This document shows, piece after piece, positions 1 through 15,223 of a DNA stretch of 64,000 bases (within the stretch, counting starts at the first letter, position 1; each line of letters begins with the position of its first letter). Below the pieces are notes generated by a model, which did not search any database, was not told the origin of the DNA, and saw nothing but the letters and a program-made list of their open reading frames with translations. The translations under genes and the position numbers were made by a program. Origin of the DNA: Streptomyces sp. NBC_00370 (GTDB taxonomy: Bacteria; Actinomycetota; Actinomycetes; Streptomycetales; Streptomycetaceae); assembly GCF_036084755.1 (NCBI RefSeq), contig NZ_CP107968.1, forward strand, positions 5,108,501-5,172,500, in the 5' to 3' direction.

Positions 1-1
1 G

Positions 2-925
2 CTGGTGCGCGTGTACGTGGCGCAGAAGCGCAAGATCACCGACGGTGACAAGCTCGCCGGCCGACACGGCAACAAGGGCGTCATCTCGAAGATCCTGCCG
101 ATCGAGGACATGCCGTTCCTGGAGGACGGCACCCCGGTCGACATCATCCTCAACCCGCTGGGTGTCCCGTCCCGAATGAACCCGGGGCAGGTCCTGGAGA
201 TCCACCTCGGCTGGCTCGCCAGCCAGGGCTGGAAGGTCGAGGGCAGCGAGGACTGGATGGAGCGGCTGAAGGTCATCGGCGCCGACGACGTCGCGCCCGG
301 TACCAATGTCGCCACCCCCGTCTTCGACGGCGCTCGCGAGGACGAGATCTCCGGACTCTTCGAGTCCACGATCCCGAACCGCGACGGCGAGCGCATGGTC
401 AAGGGCTCCGGCAAGGCGCGGATGTTCGACGGCCGCTCCGGCGAGCCGTTCCCGGAGCCGATCTCGGTCGGCTACATGTACATCCTCAAGCTCCACCACC
501 TGGTCGACGACAAGCTGCACGCCCGGTCGACCGGACCGTACTCGATGATCACCCAGCAGCCGCTGGGTGGTAAGGCCCAGTTCGGCGGTCAGCGCTTCGG
601 TGAGATGGAGGTGTGGGCGCTGGAGGCTTACGGCGCCGCTTACGCCCTCCAGGAGCTGCTGACGATCAAGTCCGACGACGTGACCGGCCGCGTGAAGGTC
701 TACGAGGCCATCGTCAAGGGCGAGAACATCCCCGAGCCCGGCATTCCCGAGTCCTTCAAGGTGCTCATCAAGGAAATGCAGTCGCTCTGCCTCAACGTGG
801 AGGTGCTGTCCTCGGACGGCATGTCCATCGAGATGCGCGACACGGACGAGGACGTCTTCCGCGCGGCGGAGGAGCTCGGAATCGACCTGTCCCGGCGAGA
901 GCCGAGCAGCGTCGAAGAGGTCTGA
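2..925 (+). CDS. rpoB: RNA polymerase beta subunit, C-terminal part (5' end outside window)
   Basis: This is the last 307 or so residues of the beta subunit of RNA polymerase; the frame is open to the left edge, so the start lies upstream. Visible family blocks are GRHGNKGV near the left edge, YILKLHHLVDDKLHARSTGP, and QPLGGKAQFGGQRFGEME, which belong to the hybrid-binding and clamp-connecting C-terminal half of beta. The rifampicin-binding clusters are not in the window. The protein assembles with RpoC, RpoA (29994-31016) and omega. The stop is followed after 99 bases by rpoC on the same strand, the universal rpoBC arrangement. Confidence 0.98.
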   Translation: MVRVYVAQKRKITDGDKLAGRHGNKGVISKILPIEDMPFLEDGTPVDIILNPLGVPSRMNPGQVLEIHLGWLASQGWKVEGSEDWMERLKVIGADDVAPGTNVATPVFDGAREDEISGLFESTIPNRDGERMVKGSGKARMFDGRSGEPFPEPISVGYMYILKLHHLVDDKLHARSTGPYSMITQQPLGGKAQFGGQRFGEMEVWALEAYGAAYALQELLTIKSDDVTGRVKVYEAIVKGENIPEPGIPESFKVLIKEMQSLCLNVEVLSSDGMSIEMRDTDEDVFRAAEELGIDLSRREPSSVEEV

Positions 926-1024
926 CGGGTTGTCCGGCCGCCCTCGTCTCGGGGCGGCCGGCTCTCCCCGGACCCGTACAGACCATGATTTGAGACTCGA
1001 CCCCGAAAGAGGGATTGACGACAA

Positions 1025-4930
<3,906 letters not shown>

Positions 4931-4940
4931 GGCGTAGCGC

Positions 4941-4990
4941 ACACACCGGAGGGCGGTCACCCCCTGGGGCGGCCGCCCTCCGGCGTGTGT
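4941..4990 (+). terminator. Hairpin terminator after rpoC
   Basis: The arms 4941-4956 and 4973-4988 pair over 16 positions with one A-C mismatch and enclose a 16-base loop. The hairpin begins 11 bases after the rpoC stop. It has no run of T, as is usual for Streptomyces terminators. It separates rpoBC from the str operon promoter. Confidence 0.8.
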
Positions 4991-5035
4991 GAATCACGTG
5001 TGACAGGTCCGTCAAACGGCCTCTCAGCATTTGTT

Positions 5036-5064
5036 TTGACCGGAGTCGATGAGGTAGGTACGCT
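5036..5064 (+). promoter_or_regulatory. Housekeeping promoter of the str operon (rpsL)
   Basis: TTGACC (5036-5041) and TACGCT (5059-5064) are separated by exactly 17 bases, a very good match to the HrdB (sigma-70-type) consensus. Transcription would start near 5071 and give a leader of about 187 nt before rpsL. This is the only strong promoter I see between rpoC and rpsL. Confidence 0.7.
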
Positions 5065-5257
5065 CAAGCCTTGTGCCTGGGGTGTGCCTGGGCTCCTGTG
5101 CGTGTCCTCAACCGCACGCGGAGTTCGAGTATCGGCCACCGTAATCTGCGCCTTCTCCGCCCTCGGCGGGATTATGCAGTATTCGACACACCCGACCGCG
5201 TGGGTCGGCGATGTTCCAGGTTAGTTTTACGAACGGCACACAGAAACCGGAGAAGTA
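5065..5257 (+). promoter_or_regulatory. rpsL leader with conserved hairpin element
   Basis: This untranslated leader precedes rpsL. At 5185-5208 it holds a 24-nt element (GACAC, then CCCGACC, a short loop and GGGTCGG) whose stem is 5192-5197 with 5203-5208. A near copy (21 of 24 bases) lies in the rpsJ leader at 15138-15161. The element ends 49 bases before the rpsL start. Its function is unknown to me; the shared position before the first gene of two ribosomal operons suggests regulation or antitermination. The GGAG at about 5247 is the rpsL ribosome binding site. Confidence 0.5.
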
Positions 5258-5629
5258 GTGCCTACGATCCAGCAGCTGGTCCGGAAGGGCCGGCAGGACA
5301 AGGTCGAGAAGAACAAGACGCCTGCGCTCGAGGGCTCCCCTCAGCGCCGTGGCGTGTGCACGCGTGTGTTCACGACCACCCCCAAGAAGCCGAACTCGGC
5401 GCTGCGGAAGGTCGCTCGTGTGCGACTGACCTCCGGCATCGAGGTCACGGCTTACATCCCGGGTGAGGGACACAACCTGCAGGAGCACTCGATCGTGCTC
5501 GTGCGTGGTGGCCGTGTGAAGGACCTGCCGGGTGTTCGTTACAAGATCATCCGCGGCTCTCTCGACACCCAGGGTGTCAAGAACCGCAAGCAGGCCCGCA
5601 GCCGCTACGGCGCCAAGAAGGAGAAGTAA
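5258..5629 (+). CDS. rpsL: 30S ribosomal protein S12
   Basis: S12, 123 residues, a decoding-centre protein of the 30S subunit. GTG start eight bases after a GGAGAAG ribosome binding site. The streptomycin-critical lysines K43 (in TTTPKKPNSALRK) and K88 (in GRVKDLPGVRY) are both wild type, so this allele predicts streptomycin sensitivity on the ribosomal side. First gene of the str operon rpsL-rpsG-fusA-tuf; only 2 bases separate it from rpsG, which implies translational coupling. Confidence 0.99.
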   Translation: MPTIQQLVRKGRQDKVEKNKTPALEGSPQRRGVCTRVFTTTPKKPNSALRKVARVRLTSGIEVTAYIPGEGHNLQEHSIVLVRGGRVKDLPGVRYKIIRGSLDTQGVKNRKQARSRYGAKKEK

Positions 5630-5631
5630 GA

Positions 5632-6102
5632 ATGCCTCGTAAGGGCCCCGCAACGAAGCGCCCGGTCATCATCGACCCGGTTTACGGTTCTCCTCTTGTC
5701 ACCTCGCTGATCAACAAGATCCTGCTCAACGGCAAGCGTTCCACTGCCGAGCGGATCGTGTACGGCGCGATGGAAGGCCTCCGCGAGAAGACCGGCAACG
5801 ACCCGGTCATCACGCTGAAGCGCGCGCTTGAGAACGTCAAGCCCGCTCTTGAGGTCAAGTCACGCCGCGTCGGCGGTGCCACGTACCAGGTGCCGATCGA
5901 GGTCAAGCCCGGTCGCGCCGCGACGCTCGCTCTGCGCTGGGTCGTGGGTTACTCCCGCGCCCGTCGCGAGAAGACCATGACCGAGCGCCTCCTGAACGAA
6001 CTGCTCGACGCCTCCAACGGCCTCGGCGCTTCGGTCAAGAAGCGTGAGGACACGCACAAGATGGCCGAGTCCAACAAGGCCTTCGCGCACTACCGCTGGT
6101 AG
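5632..6102 (+). CDS. rpsG: 30S ribosomal protein S7
   Basis: S7, 156 residues, a primary binder of the 16S rRNA 3' major domain that nucleates assembly of the 30S head. It starts MPRKGPATKRPVIIDPVYGS, the actinobacterial N-terminus, and contains the conserved ARREKTMTERLLNELLDA block. It lies 2 bases after rpsL and 38 bases before fusA. In E. coli S7 represses the str operon by binding the rpsL-rpsG spacer; the 2-base spacer here leaves no room for that site, so control must work differently. Confidence 0.99.
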   Translation: MPRKGPATKRPVIIDPVYGSPLVTSLINKILLNGKRSTAERIVYGAMEGLREKTGNDPVITLKRALENVKPALEVKSRRVGGATYQVPIEVKPGRAATLALRWVVGYSRARREKTMTERLLNELLDASNGLGASVKKREDTHKMAESNKAFAHYRW

Positions 6103-6140
6103 TCGCTACCCACATCGAGACCGAGAGAAGATTGAGCCTT

Positions 6141-8270
<2,130 letters not shown>

Positions 8271-8310
8271 CTCACCCGAGTTCAGCCCGTAGCCTTGTCA
8301 CCGGCAGGCA

Positions 8311-8349
8311 CCGGGGCATTTCTTCCGCGACAGCGAGGAAATGCCCCGG
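8311..8349 (+). terminator. Hairpin between fusA and tuf
   Basis: A perfect 12-bp stem (8311-8322 with 8338-8349, CCGGGGCATTTC/GAAATGCCCCGG) encloses a 15-base loop. It lies 40 bases after the fusA stop and 75 before the tuf start. It may be a partial terminator or an mRNA-processing/stabilising hairpin. tuf in Streptomyces is also known to have its own promoter, which would fit such a break; I see no convincing promoter hexamers here. Confidence 0.6.
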
Positions 8350-8424
8350 GCCCCGGCATCCCAGCAAAGATCACCTGGCGCCGATGAGTAAGGCGTACCA
8401 GAACCACTCCACAGGAGGACCCCA

Positions 8425-9618
<1,194 letters not shown>

Positions 9619-9658
9619 TTCTGCCGGTCTGACCTGGTCGCTCTCCGGAGCAGCCGTT

Positions 9659-9707
9659 ACAGGGGCCCCGTATCCCGTCCGAGAGGACGGCGGTACGGGG
9701 CCCCTGT
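9659..9707 (+). terminator. Nested hairpin terminator after tuf
   Basis: The outer stem is a perfect 14-bp pairing (9659-9672 with 9694-9707, ACAGGGGCCCCGTA/TACGGGGCCCCTGT). Inside its loop is a second perfect 6-bp stem (9675-9680 with 9685-9690) with a GAGA tetraloop. This is the end of the str operon and one of the strongest terminators in the window. Confidence 0.88.
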
Positions 9708-9768
9708 CCTGTGTCCGAGGGGTTTATTCGATGGCCCGCCCGCGTCCCCGGCTCCTACTGTGATCACC

Positions 9769-11178
9769 ATGTGGACGCAGTACCCGCGCACCCCGCATCT
9801 GCCCTGGTCGCCGGGGGCGACGGCCGACGACGTGCGGGCCGTCGACCTGGCGGGGCTGCGCGGCCGTGAGGTCGTGGTCACGGAGAAGCTCGACGGCGAG
9901 AACACCACCCTGTACGCGGACGGTGTGCACGCCCGCTCCCTCGACTCGGGGCACCACCCGTCGCGCGCGTGGGTCAAGGGACTTCAGGGCCGCGTCGGCG
10001 CGCTGATCCCCGCGGGCCACCGGGTGTGCGGGGAGAACGTGTACGCGCGCCACTCGATCCCGTACGGCGAACTCGACAGCTGGTTCTACGGATTCTCGGT
10101 CTGGGCCGGCGACGCGTGTCTGGGCTGGGACGACACCGTGCGCTTCCTGCGCCGGCTCGGGATCCCCGCCGCCCCCGTGCTGTGGCGCGGCACGTTCGAC
10201 GAACGGGCCCTGCGCGGGCTGCGGTTGGACACCGTGCGGCAGGAGGGCTACGTCGTCAGGACCGCCGAGGGCTTCGGGCGCGCGGAGTTCGCGCGGCGCG
10301 TGGCCAAGTGGGTGCGGCCCCGGCATGTACAGACCGACACGCACTGGATGCATACGGCGGTGGTGGAGAACGGGCTCGGTCCCGCCGCCCCGCTGTGGGC
10401 CGTACGGTCCGGCGGGGCCGCCGATGTGCCGGAGCTGGTTACCGCGGTGGGTCTCGGCGCGGGGGCCGACGCCGACGTGGACGCGGTCGTGGCCGACGCG
10501 TGCGCGCGGCTCGATGTGCTGGGGCGCTCGGGGGACGCCCGGCTGGACGGCGTACTGGCGACGCTGTTCCACCGCGTGCCGCGGGCACGGCTCGCGGCCT
10601 CGCTCGCCGCCCCGCTGGGCATGGCGCAGGCGCGCCGCGTCGCCGACCTGGCGGGGCTGCACACGGGTCTGCACCGGCCGTTCCCCGACGAGGAGCGGCG
10701 GGCCGGTCTTGGCTCGTTGTCCGTCGCCGCCGATCTCGGTGTGCTGCATGCCGTGTCCGCCGCCGTGCTGGCCGGACGGACCGGGCCCGCGGCGGAGGCG
10801 GCGCGTGACCAGGTCGAATGGTCGGCGCTGCACGCGGAGGAGGCGGGGCTGCTGGGGGAGTCGCCGGCCGAGCCGCTGCGTGCGGGGGTCCGTGCGGCGC
10901 TCGCCGGAGCGCGCGGGCTGGAGGCGGACGCCGCCGACCGGTGCTGGGCGAAGGCCCGGGAGGCCTGGGCGGACGGCAGGATCAGCACGGCCGACGAGGC
11001 GGTGGCCGCGACCTGGCGGTGGCGGTCTGGGGACTTCCCCCGGCTGATCCAGCTCGTCGGCCCTTCGGGCAGCGGCAAGAGCACCTTCGCCGCCCGGCTC
11101 GACGGGGTCGGCACCCGGACACCCACGCCTGGCCCCGCCCGCACGCGACGACCCCCGACACCCTCCGCTACGCGATAG
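9769..11178 (+). pseudogene. RNA ligase family protein with truncated C-terminal P-loop kinase
   Basis: 469 residues from the ATG at 9769 (an in-frame GTG lies at 9760). The N-terminal third looks like the RNA ligase nucleotidyltransferase fold: EKLDGENTTLY with the candidate adenylated lysine K40, then CGENVYARHS, FYGFSVW and GYVVRT motifs. A helical middle leads to a P-loop GPSGSGKST at residues 431-439. Only about 30 further residues follow, and these are low-complexity Arg/Pro/Thr, so the rest of the expected kinase domain is missing. A protein-like out-of-frame stretch continues in the next frame to about 11300. I read this as a ligase-kinase (RNA repair type) gene with an internal deletion or frameshift near 11110. 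The ligase part may still be functional. Confidence 0.65.
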
Positions 11179-11300
11179 GCCTGGGCCACACCCCACCGGA
11201 CCCCGACCACCTGGCCACGATCGCCACGCCCTGGACCAGGGGCCTGCCGGGGGTCGAGGTCGAGTGGGCGCCGGGCGGAGCCGTAGGGACTCCGCGGTGA
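11179..11300 (+). pseudogene. Out-of-frame remnant of the RNA-ligase/kinase gene
   Basis: In the third forward frame this stretch reads as plausible protein (HTPPDPDHLATIATPWT and GLPGVEVEWAPGG) and stops at 11300. It has no start codon or ribosome binding site of its own and directly continues the truncated kinase gene. The most economical reading is the C-terminal remainder of the same ancestral gene, or of a neighbour fused by the deletion, now out of frame. Confidence 0.4.
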
Positions 11301-11315
11301 GGCAGCGCCGTCGTG

Positions 11316-11903
11316 TCAGGCGTAGCGCGGCAGTTGCTCGGTCGAGATGACCCACTCGCCGATGGTGATGTCCTCGCCGTAGACGAAGTCTTTCCGGGTG
11401 GCGTACCGAGGTCCGCTCGGAGTGGCGTGAATGTCGGAGCAGACGGCACCCGTACCGGTGCGGGGATCGAAGATCACGTACAGCGGGATGCCGAGCAGCG
11501 GATAGTCGCGCATCTTGCCGACCCAGTCGTTGTCCGGGTTCGACCGTGACACGACCTCGACGACCGCGATGAGGGAGCGCGGGTCGAAGGGACCGTCGAT
11601 CTCCATGTCGGCTTCGGCGATCACCATCACGTCGGGATGGCGGACCACGCCTTCGCCCGCGTCTTCCACATCGGGCGTGCCGGTGTGCGCGAGCAGCCCC
11701 TCGGGCATGACTTTTTCCAGCCGTCGGCTGACACGGGCCGCAGTCAGCTCATGAGGCCCGCCGGGCGCCATCATGTCGTGGACGATTCCTTCCTTGGTGA
11801 TCTCCAGTTTGCCGGGGACGCTGTCCTGCATCTGCTCGACGATGTCGCGCATCGCCCGGTAGTGAAGGGCGTCATTGCGCGCGTGATCCGGGGCGATGGT
11901 CAT
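11316..11903 (-). CDS. Uma2 family (DUF820) putative restriction endonuclease-like protein
   Basis: 195 residues, starting MTIAPDHARNDALHYR; the ATG at 11903 follows a GAGGAG ribosome binding site. Family features: an N-terminal helical segment, VRHPDVMVIAE, and the PD-(D/E)xK-like core in LIAVVEVVSRSN followed by KMRDYPLLGIPLYVIFDPR, which contains the candidate acidic residues and lysine. Uma2 proteins are abundant in Streptomyces and cyanobacteria and resemble PD-(D/E)xK nucleases, but cellular roles are mostly unproven. Convergent with the broken RNA-ligase gene and divergent from the transglycosylase-like gene. Confidence 0.85.
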   Translation of the reverse strand: MTIAPDHARNDALHYRAMRDIVEQMQDSVPGKLEITKEGIVHDMMAPGGPHELTAARVSRRLEKVMPEGLLAHTGTPDVEDAGEGVVRHPDVMVIAEADMEIDGPFDPRSLIAVVEVVSRSNPDNDWVGKMRDYPLLGIPLYVIFDPRTGTGAVCSDIHATPSGPRYATRKDFVYGEDITIGEWVISTEQLPRYA

Positions 11904-12029
11904 GGCTCGCTCCTCACTGGGTCTGCGGCTCCGCCGGACTGCTGCTCTCATGCTATCCACGGCCAGGGAGCTACGGCGCTCGTGGGAAGCTGGGCGCTCG
12001 ATGTTGGTGGCGGTGGGAGGAAGTCGGTC

Positions 12030-12656
12030 ATGGCTATCGAGGACGTCGTGGTCTCCGAGGCGCTTCAGCGGATTCGGGCTCGGCTGGCCGAGCTGCCCGA
12101 AGGGCAGGGGAACGGGTACTGGTTGCCCTCCGGGTCCGAGGACGACCGGCGGGCCTATATCTCCGCCAATCGCGAGATCATCCGGGCCGCCGCCCAACAC
12201 TGCGCCCTGCCCGCCGAGTTGCTGGCCGGGATCGCCTGGCAGGAGATCGGTGGCAATCCGCGCATCGTCGACGACGTGGCGTACGAGGTGCGGTCGGTCG
12301 TCCCCGGGCTCGAAGATCCCGACAAGACGTCCATGGGGCCGCTGGCCGTTCAAGTCCGGCGGGCCGCCGAGGTGTTGGGGTACGACGCCGAGTCGTTGGC
12401 CGGGGCGCAGCGGGATGTCGTGGTGGAGGCCGTCAGGGAGCCGCGGCAGAACATCTTCATCGCCGCCCAGTACCTGGCGCACGTCAAGACGGAGAGCGAC
12501 TGCGCCGACGTGCCGGCCGAGCGGCTGACCCGTGAGCAGATGCAGGAGCTCGCCACCCGGTACAACGGCGGTCCCTACTACCGGGTCGAGATGGCGCAGG
12601 CGTACGGCCGTGAGTTCGCCAAGAATCTGGACGCCGCCCGCGAGGCCCTGGGGTAG
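12030..12656 (+). CDS. Lysozyme/transglycosylase-like protein
   Basis: 208 residues; the ATG at 12030 follows GGGAGGAAG. The pattern resembles the lysozyme/SLT fold: a candidate catalytic glutamate E72 in LLAGIAWQEIGG, then TSMGPLAVQV (a GP-containing substrate-cleft motif), IFIAAQYLAHV, and ATRYNGG near the C-terminus, as in soluble lytic transglycosylases. No signal peptide is evident, so it would act inside the cell or be exported by a non-Sec route; T7SS export is one untested possibility. Convergent with the azoreductase gene, with only 8 bases between stops. Confidence 0.6.
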   Translation: MAIEDVVVSEALQRIRARLAELPEGQGNGYWLPSGSEDDRRAYISANREIIRAAAQHCALPAELLAGIAWQEIGGNPRIVDDVAYEVRSVVPGLEDPDKTSMGPLAVQVRRAAEVLGYDAESLAGAQRDVVVEAVREPRQNIFIAAQYLAHVKTESDCADVPAERLTREQMQELATRYNGGPYYRVEMAQAYGREFAKNLDAAREALG

Positions 12657-12664
12657 CTCCGCTG

Positions 12665-13354
12665 TCAGTGCGCCAGGGCCGTGGTTTCCGCCCGGGCCGC
12701 CGCCAGTGACTCCGTCGCCAGCGGGCGGAACTCGGCCAGCGCCGGGAGGGCCGGTGCCACGGTCAGTTCGGCCGTGACGAAGCGCAGATTCTCGTCCCGT
12801 ACGCCGAGGCCCGCGAAGTACTTGCGCAGGTACGGCGTCTGGAAGTCCCAGCCCTCGCGCGGTGTGCCGGGGCCGTACGCGCCGCCCCGCGCGCCCAGCA
12901 CCACCACCTTCGTGCCGCGCAGCGCGCTCCCGCCGGTGGCCGGGTCGGTGAAGGCGCCGGGGAAGGTGATCCGGTCGATCCACGCCTTCAGCGACGCGGA
13001 CACCGCGTAGTTGTACATCGGGGCGCCGATCACCACCGTGTCCGCCGTCAGCAGCTCCGTGATCAGCGGGTGGGTCAGCTCCCAGGTCTCCTTCTCGGCC
13101 GGGGTCCCGAGCAGTGCGTCCACCTCCTGCGGCGGGACGAGGCCTTCGCGCTCCAGCCGCCGCCCGAGCACGCAGTACGCGGTGTCGAGCGGCGGTACGG
13201 GGTCGGCCGCCAGGTCGCGGTAGCGGTAGCCGGCCGCCGGGCCGTGCGCGGCCCGCCAGGTGTCGGCGAACCGGGCGGTCAGCTGCCGGCTGACCGACTC
13301 GCCGGAGCGGTTGGCGCTGGAATCCAGGTGCAGCAAGGATGGCAAGGACGGCAT
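12665..13354 (-). CDS. FMN-dependent NADH-azoreductase family protein
   Basis: 229 residues of the flavodoxin-like NAD(P)H oxidoreductase (AzoR/AcpD) family. The N-terminal LLHLDSSANRSGESVSRQL binds FMN phosphate, and GAPMYNYAVSASLKAWIDRI is the diagnostic flavin-ring motif; GARGGAYG follows. These enzymes reduce quinones and azo compounds with NAD(P)H and are often stress-induced. The start at 13354 follows GGAGAAC. The gene is divergent from an ECF sigma factor 76 bases away, so the sigma factor may control it; this is inference from position. Confidence 0.88.
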   Translation of the reverse strand: MPSLPSLLHLDSSANRSGESVSRQLTARFADTWRAAHGPAAGYRYRDLAADPVPPLDTAYCVLGRRLEREGLVPPQEVDALLGTPAEKETWELTHPLITELLTADTVVIGAPMYNYAVSASLKAWIDRITFPGAFTDPATGGSALRGTKVVVLGARGGAYGPGTPREGWDFQTPYLRKYFAGLGVRDENLRFVTAELTVAPALPALAEFRPLATESLAAARAETTALAH

Positions 13355-13430
13355 CGGGGGTTCTCCTGTCACTTCGGCTGTCTCGCGTTCGTCAGGGGGA
13401 GTGACGGAGCAGGACGAACAAAGGTGACCG

Positions 13431-14309
13431 ATGGACGAGCGCGACGAGCTGGCGGAACTCTTCGAGGCGGAGCGCGGCAAGCTGCGCGCCGTCGCCTACC
13501 GGATGCTCGGCTCCGTGACCGAGGCCGACGACGCCGTGCAGGAGGCGTGGCTGCGGCTGGGCCGGGTCGACGCCGGCGAGCTGGACAACCTGGCCGGCTG
13601 GCTGCGCACGGTGGTCACCCGGATCTGCCTCGACGTCCTGCGCTCCCGCAGGGCCCGCCCCGAGTACGTGACCGGGCAGCCGCTCGACGAGGTCCCCGAC
13701 CCGGCCCCGGCGGGCCGGCCGGAGGACGAGGCGCTGCTGGCCGACTCGGTGAGCCGTGCGCTGCTCGTGGTGCTCGGCACCCTCGCGCCGGCCGAGCGGG
13801 TCGCTTTCGTGCTGCACGACATGTTCGCCGTGCCGTTCGACCAGATCGCCCCCATCGTGGAACGCACCCCGGTCGCGACGAAGAAGCTCGCCAGCCGGGC
13901 CCGGCACAAGGTCCGGGGCGTCCCCGCCGCCCCGCCCGCCGAGCTGGCCCGGCACCGCCAGGTCATCTCGGCGTTCCTGACGGCGGCCCGCGCCGGTGAC
14001 CTCCCCGCCGTCCTCGCCGTGCTCGCCCCCGACGTGGTGCGCACCGCCGACCTCGTCGCCGTACCGCCGGGCGGATCGCGGGTGGCGCGCGGCGCACGTG
14101 AGGTCGCCGAGGGGACGGTCGTCCTCGCTGACCGGTCGAAGCTCGCCGAACTGGCCCTGGTCGACGGCGCGGTGGGAGCCGTCGTGGCGCCCGGCGGCCG
14201 GCTGCTGTTCGCGCTCACCTTCACGGTCGAGGGGGACAGGATCGCCGCGTACGACGTGATCGCGGACCCCGCGCGACTGCGCGAACTCGACCTCGCCGTC
14301 CTCGGCTGA
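13431..14309 (+). CDS. ECF sigma factor with SnoaL-like C-terminal domain (SigJ type)
   Basis: 292 residues. Region 2 spans about residues 8-75 (LRAVAYRMLGSVTEADDAVQEAWLR, split by the AVAYRMLGS and DDAVQEAWL motifs), region 4 about 110-165 (AERVAFVLHDMF, FDQIAPIVERTPVATKKLASRAR). The remaining about 120 residues (HRQVISAFLTAARAGDLPA onward) form a SnoaL/NTF2-like domain that is typical of ECF41-type sigma factors and modulates their activity, replacing a separate anti-sigma factor. ECF41 genes usually sit next to an oxidoreductase or carboxymuconolactone decarboxylase; here the azoreductase is divergent and adjacent. Confidence 0.92.
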   Translation: MDERDELAELFEAERGKLRAVAYRMLGSVTEADDAVQEAWLRLGRVDAGELDNLAGWLRTVVTRICLDVLRSRRARPEYVTGQPLDEVPDPAPAGRPEDEALLADSVSRALLVVLGTLAPAERVAFVLHDMFAVPFDQIAPIVERTPVATKKLASRARHKVRGVPAAPPAELARHRQVISAFLTAARAGDLPAVLAVLAPDVVRTADLVAVPPGGSRVARGAREVAEGTVVLADRSKLAELALVDGAVGAVVAPGGRLLFALTFTVEGDRIAAYDVIADPARLRELDLAVLG

Positions 14310-14362
14310 CCGGCCGCCCGCTACTCTCTGCGGACCTGTTGATCCGAAGAGGGGTTCGAGCC

Positions 14363-14725
14363 GTGGATGTCGCCGCCGGTGTGCTGGTGGGTCTGGTCGC
14401 CGTGCTCCATCTCTACATCATGATCATGGAGATGTTCCTCTGGGAGCGCGGTCCGGGCCGCGGCCTCTCCGGCTTCGACGCCGAGATGGCGCGGGCGACC
14501 GCGCCGCTCGCCGCCAACCAGGGTCTCTACAACGGCTTCCTGGCGGCGGGACTCGTCTGGGGCCTCGTCGCCGACGACCCGACCGGGTACCGCGTCCGGG
14601 TCTTCTTCCTCTGCTGCGTGGTCGTCGCCGGGGTGTACGGGGGGCTCACGGCGAACCGGCGGATCCTGCTCGCGCAGGCGCTGCCCGGTGCCGTGGCGCT
14701 CGCCGCCGTCCTCGTCGCGGGCTGA
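14363..14725 (+). CDS. DUF1304 family membrane protein
   Basis: 120 residues from the GTG at 14363, preceded by GAGGGG. Four membrane helices are apparent: about residues 3-27, 50-66, 73-92 and 98-118. The motif LHLYIMIMEMFLWE followed by LAANQGLYNGFLAAG is diagnostic of DUF1304. Function of the family is unknown. The stop codon lies inside an 18-bp imperfect tandem duplication (14714-14749). It is the last gene before the S10 operon leader. Confidence 0.85.
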   Translation: MDVAAGVLVGLVAVLHLYIMIMEMFLWERGPGRGLSGFDAEMARATAPLAANQGLYNGFLAAGLVWGLVADDPTGYRVRVFFLCCVVVAGVYGGLTANRRILLAQALPGAVALAAVLVAG

Positions 14726-15223
14726 GCCGGCGTCGTGGGCTGAGCCGGCCCGCCCGAGGGGGCACAGGGGAAACGTCTCGGAGGAGGGCCGGGAAACGCC
14801 TCGAAGGGGCACGAGGATTCGTATCTGCCCCCGTGGGGTACTCTTTCCGGCCGCGATTGGCCAGGGCCACGGCCCCTATGGCACACTGTTCCAGTTGCTC
14901 GGTTGAGCGCCAATGCTGCACGCCTCCCGCCGGGAGGACCGGAAGCGAGTCCCACAGTACTCGTCGTCCTAACTGCCTTCCGGGGCAGCAATGGGACGGA
15001 CGTACGGGAATCTTCCGGGAAGTGTCAGTGTGGTGCCGGCCAGGCACCCGGCGGGTGGTCTGCCCCCGGCTCGCGGCCTCGCGGTCCGCACCCCCTTGGT
15101 AGGGAAATCCTTCGGGAGTTCTTGTTGGAGGGGATGCGACACGCCCGACCACGGGGGTCGGAGCAGACGCAGTAGGCCCACCGGGTACCAGAGCGTTACG
15201 AGAGACAGGATTACGAAGCAGCC
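14726..15223 (+). promoter_or_regulatory. S10 operon upstream region and leader
   Basis: This 498-base stretch has no convincing gene. It holds an inverted repeat CCTCCCG-C-CGGGAGG (14923-14937), a possible promoter (TTGGCC 14857-14862, CACACT 14882-14887, spacer 19, weak), and at 15138-15161 the hairpin element (stem 15145-15150 with 15156-15161) almost identical to that in the rpsL leader. No obvious E. coli-type L4 attenuator structure was recognised. The element ends 62 bases before rpsJ. Confidence 0.5.

Noticed and set aside
9724..11355. 543-residue minus-strand frame
   Set aside because: Covers the RNA-ligase gene in antisense; the ligase motif KLDG and P-loop support the plus strand.
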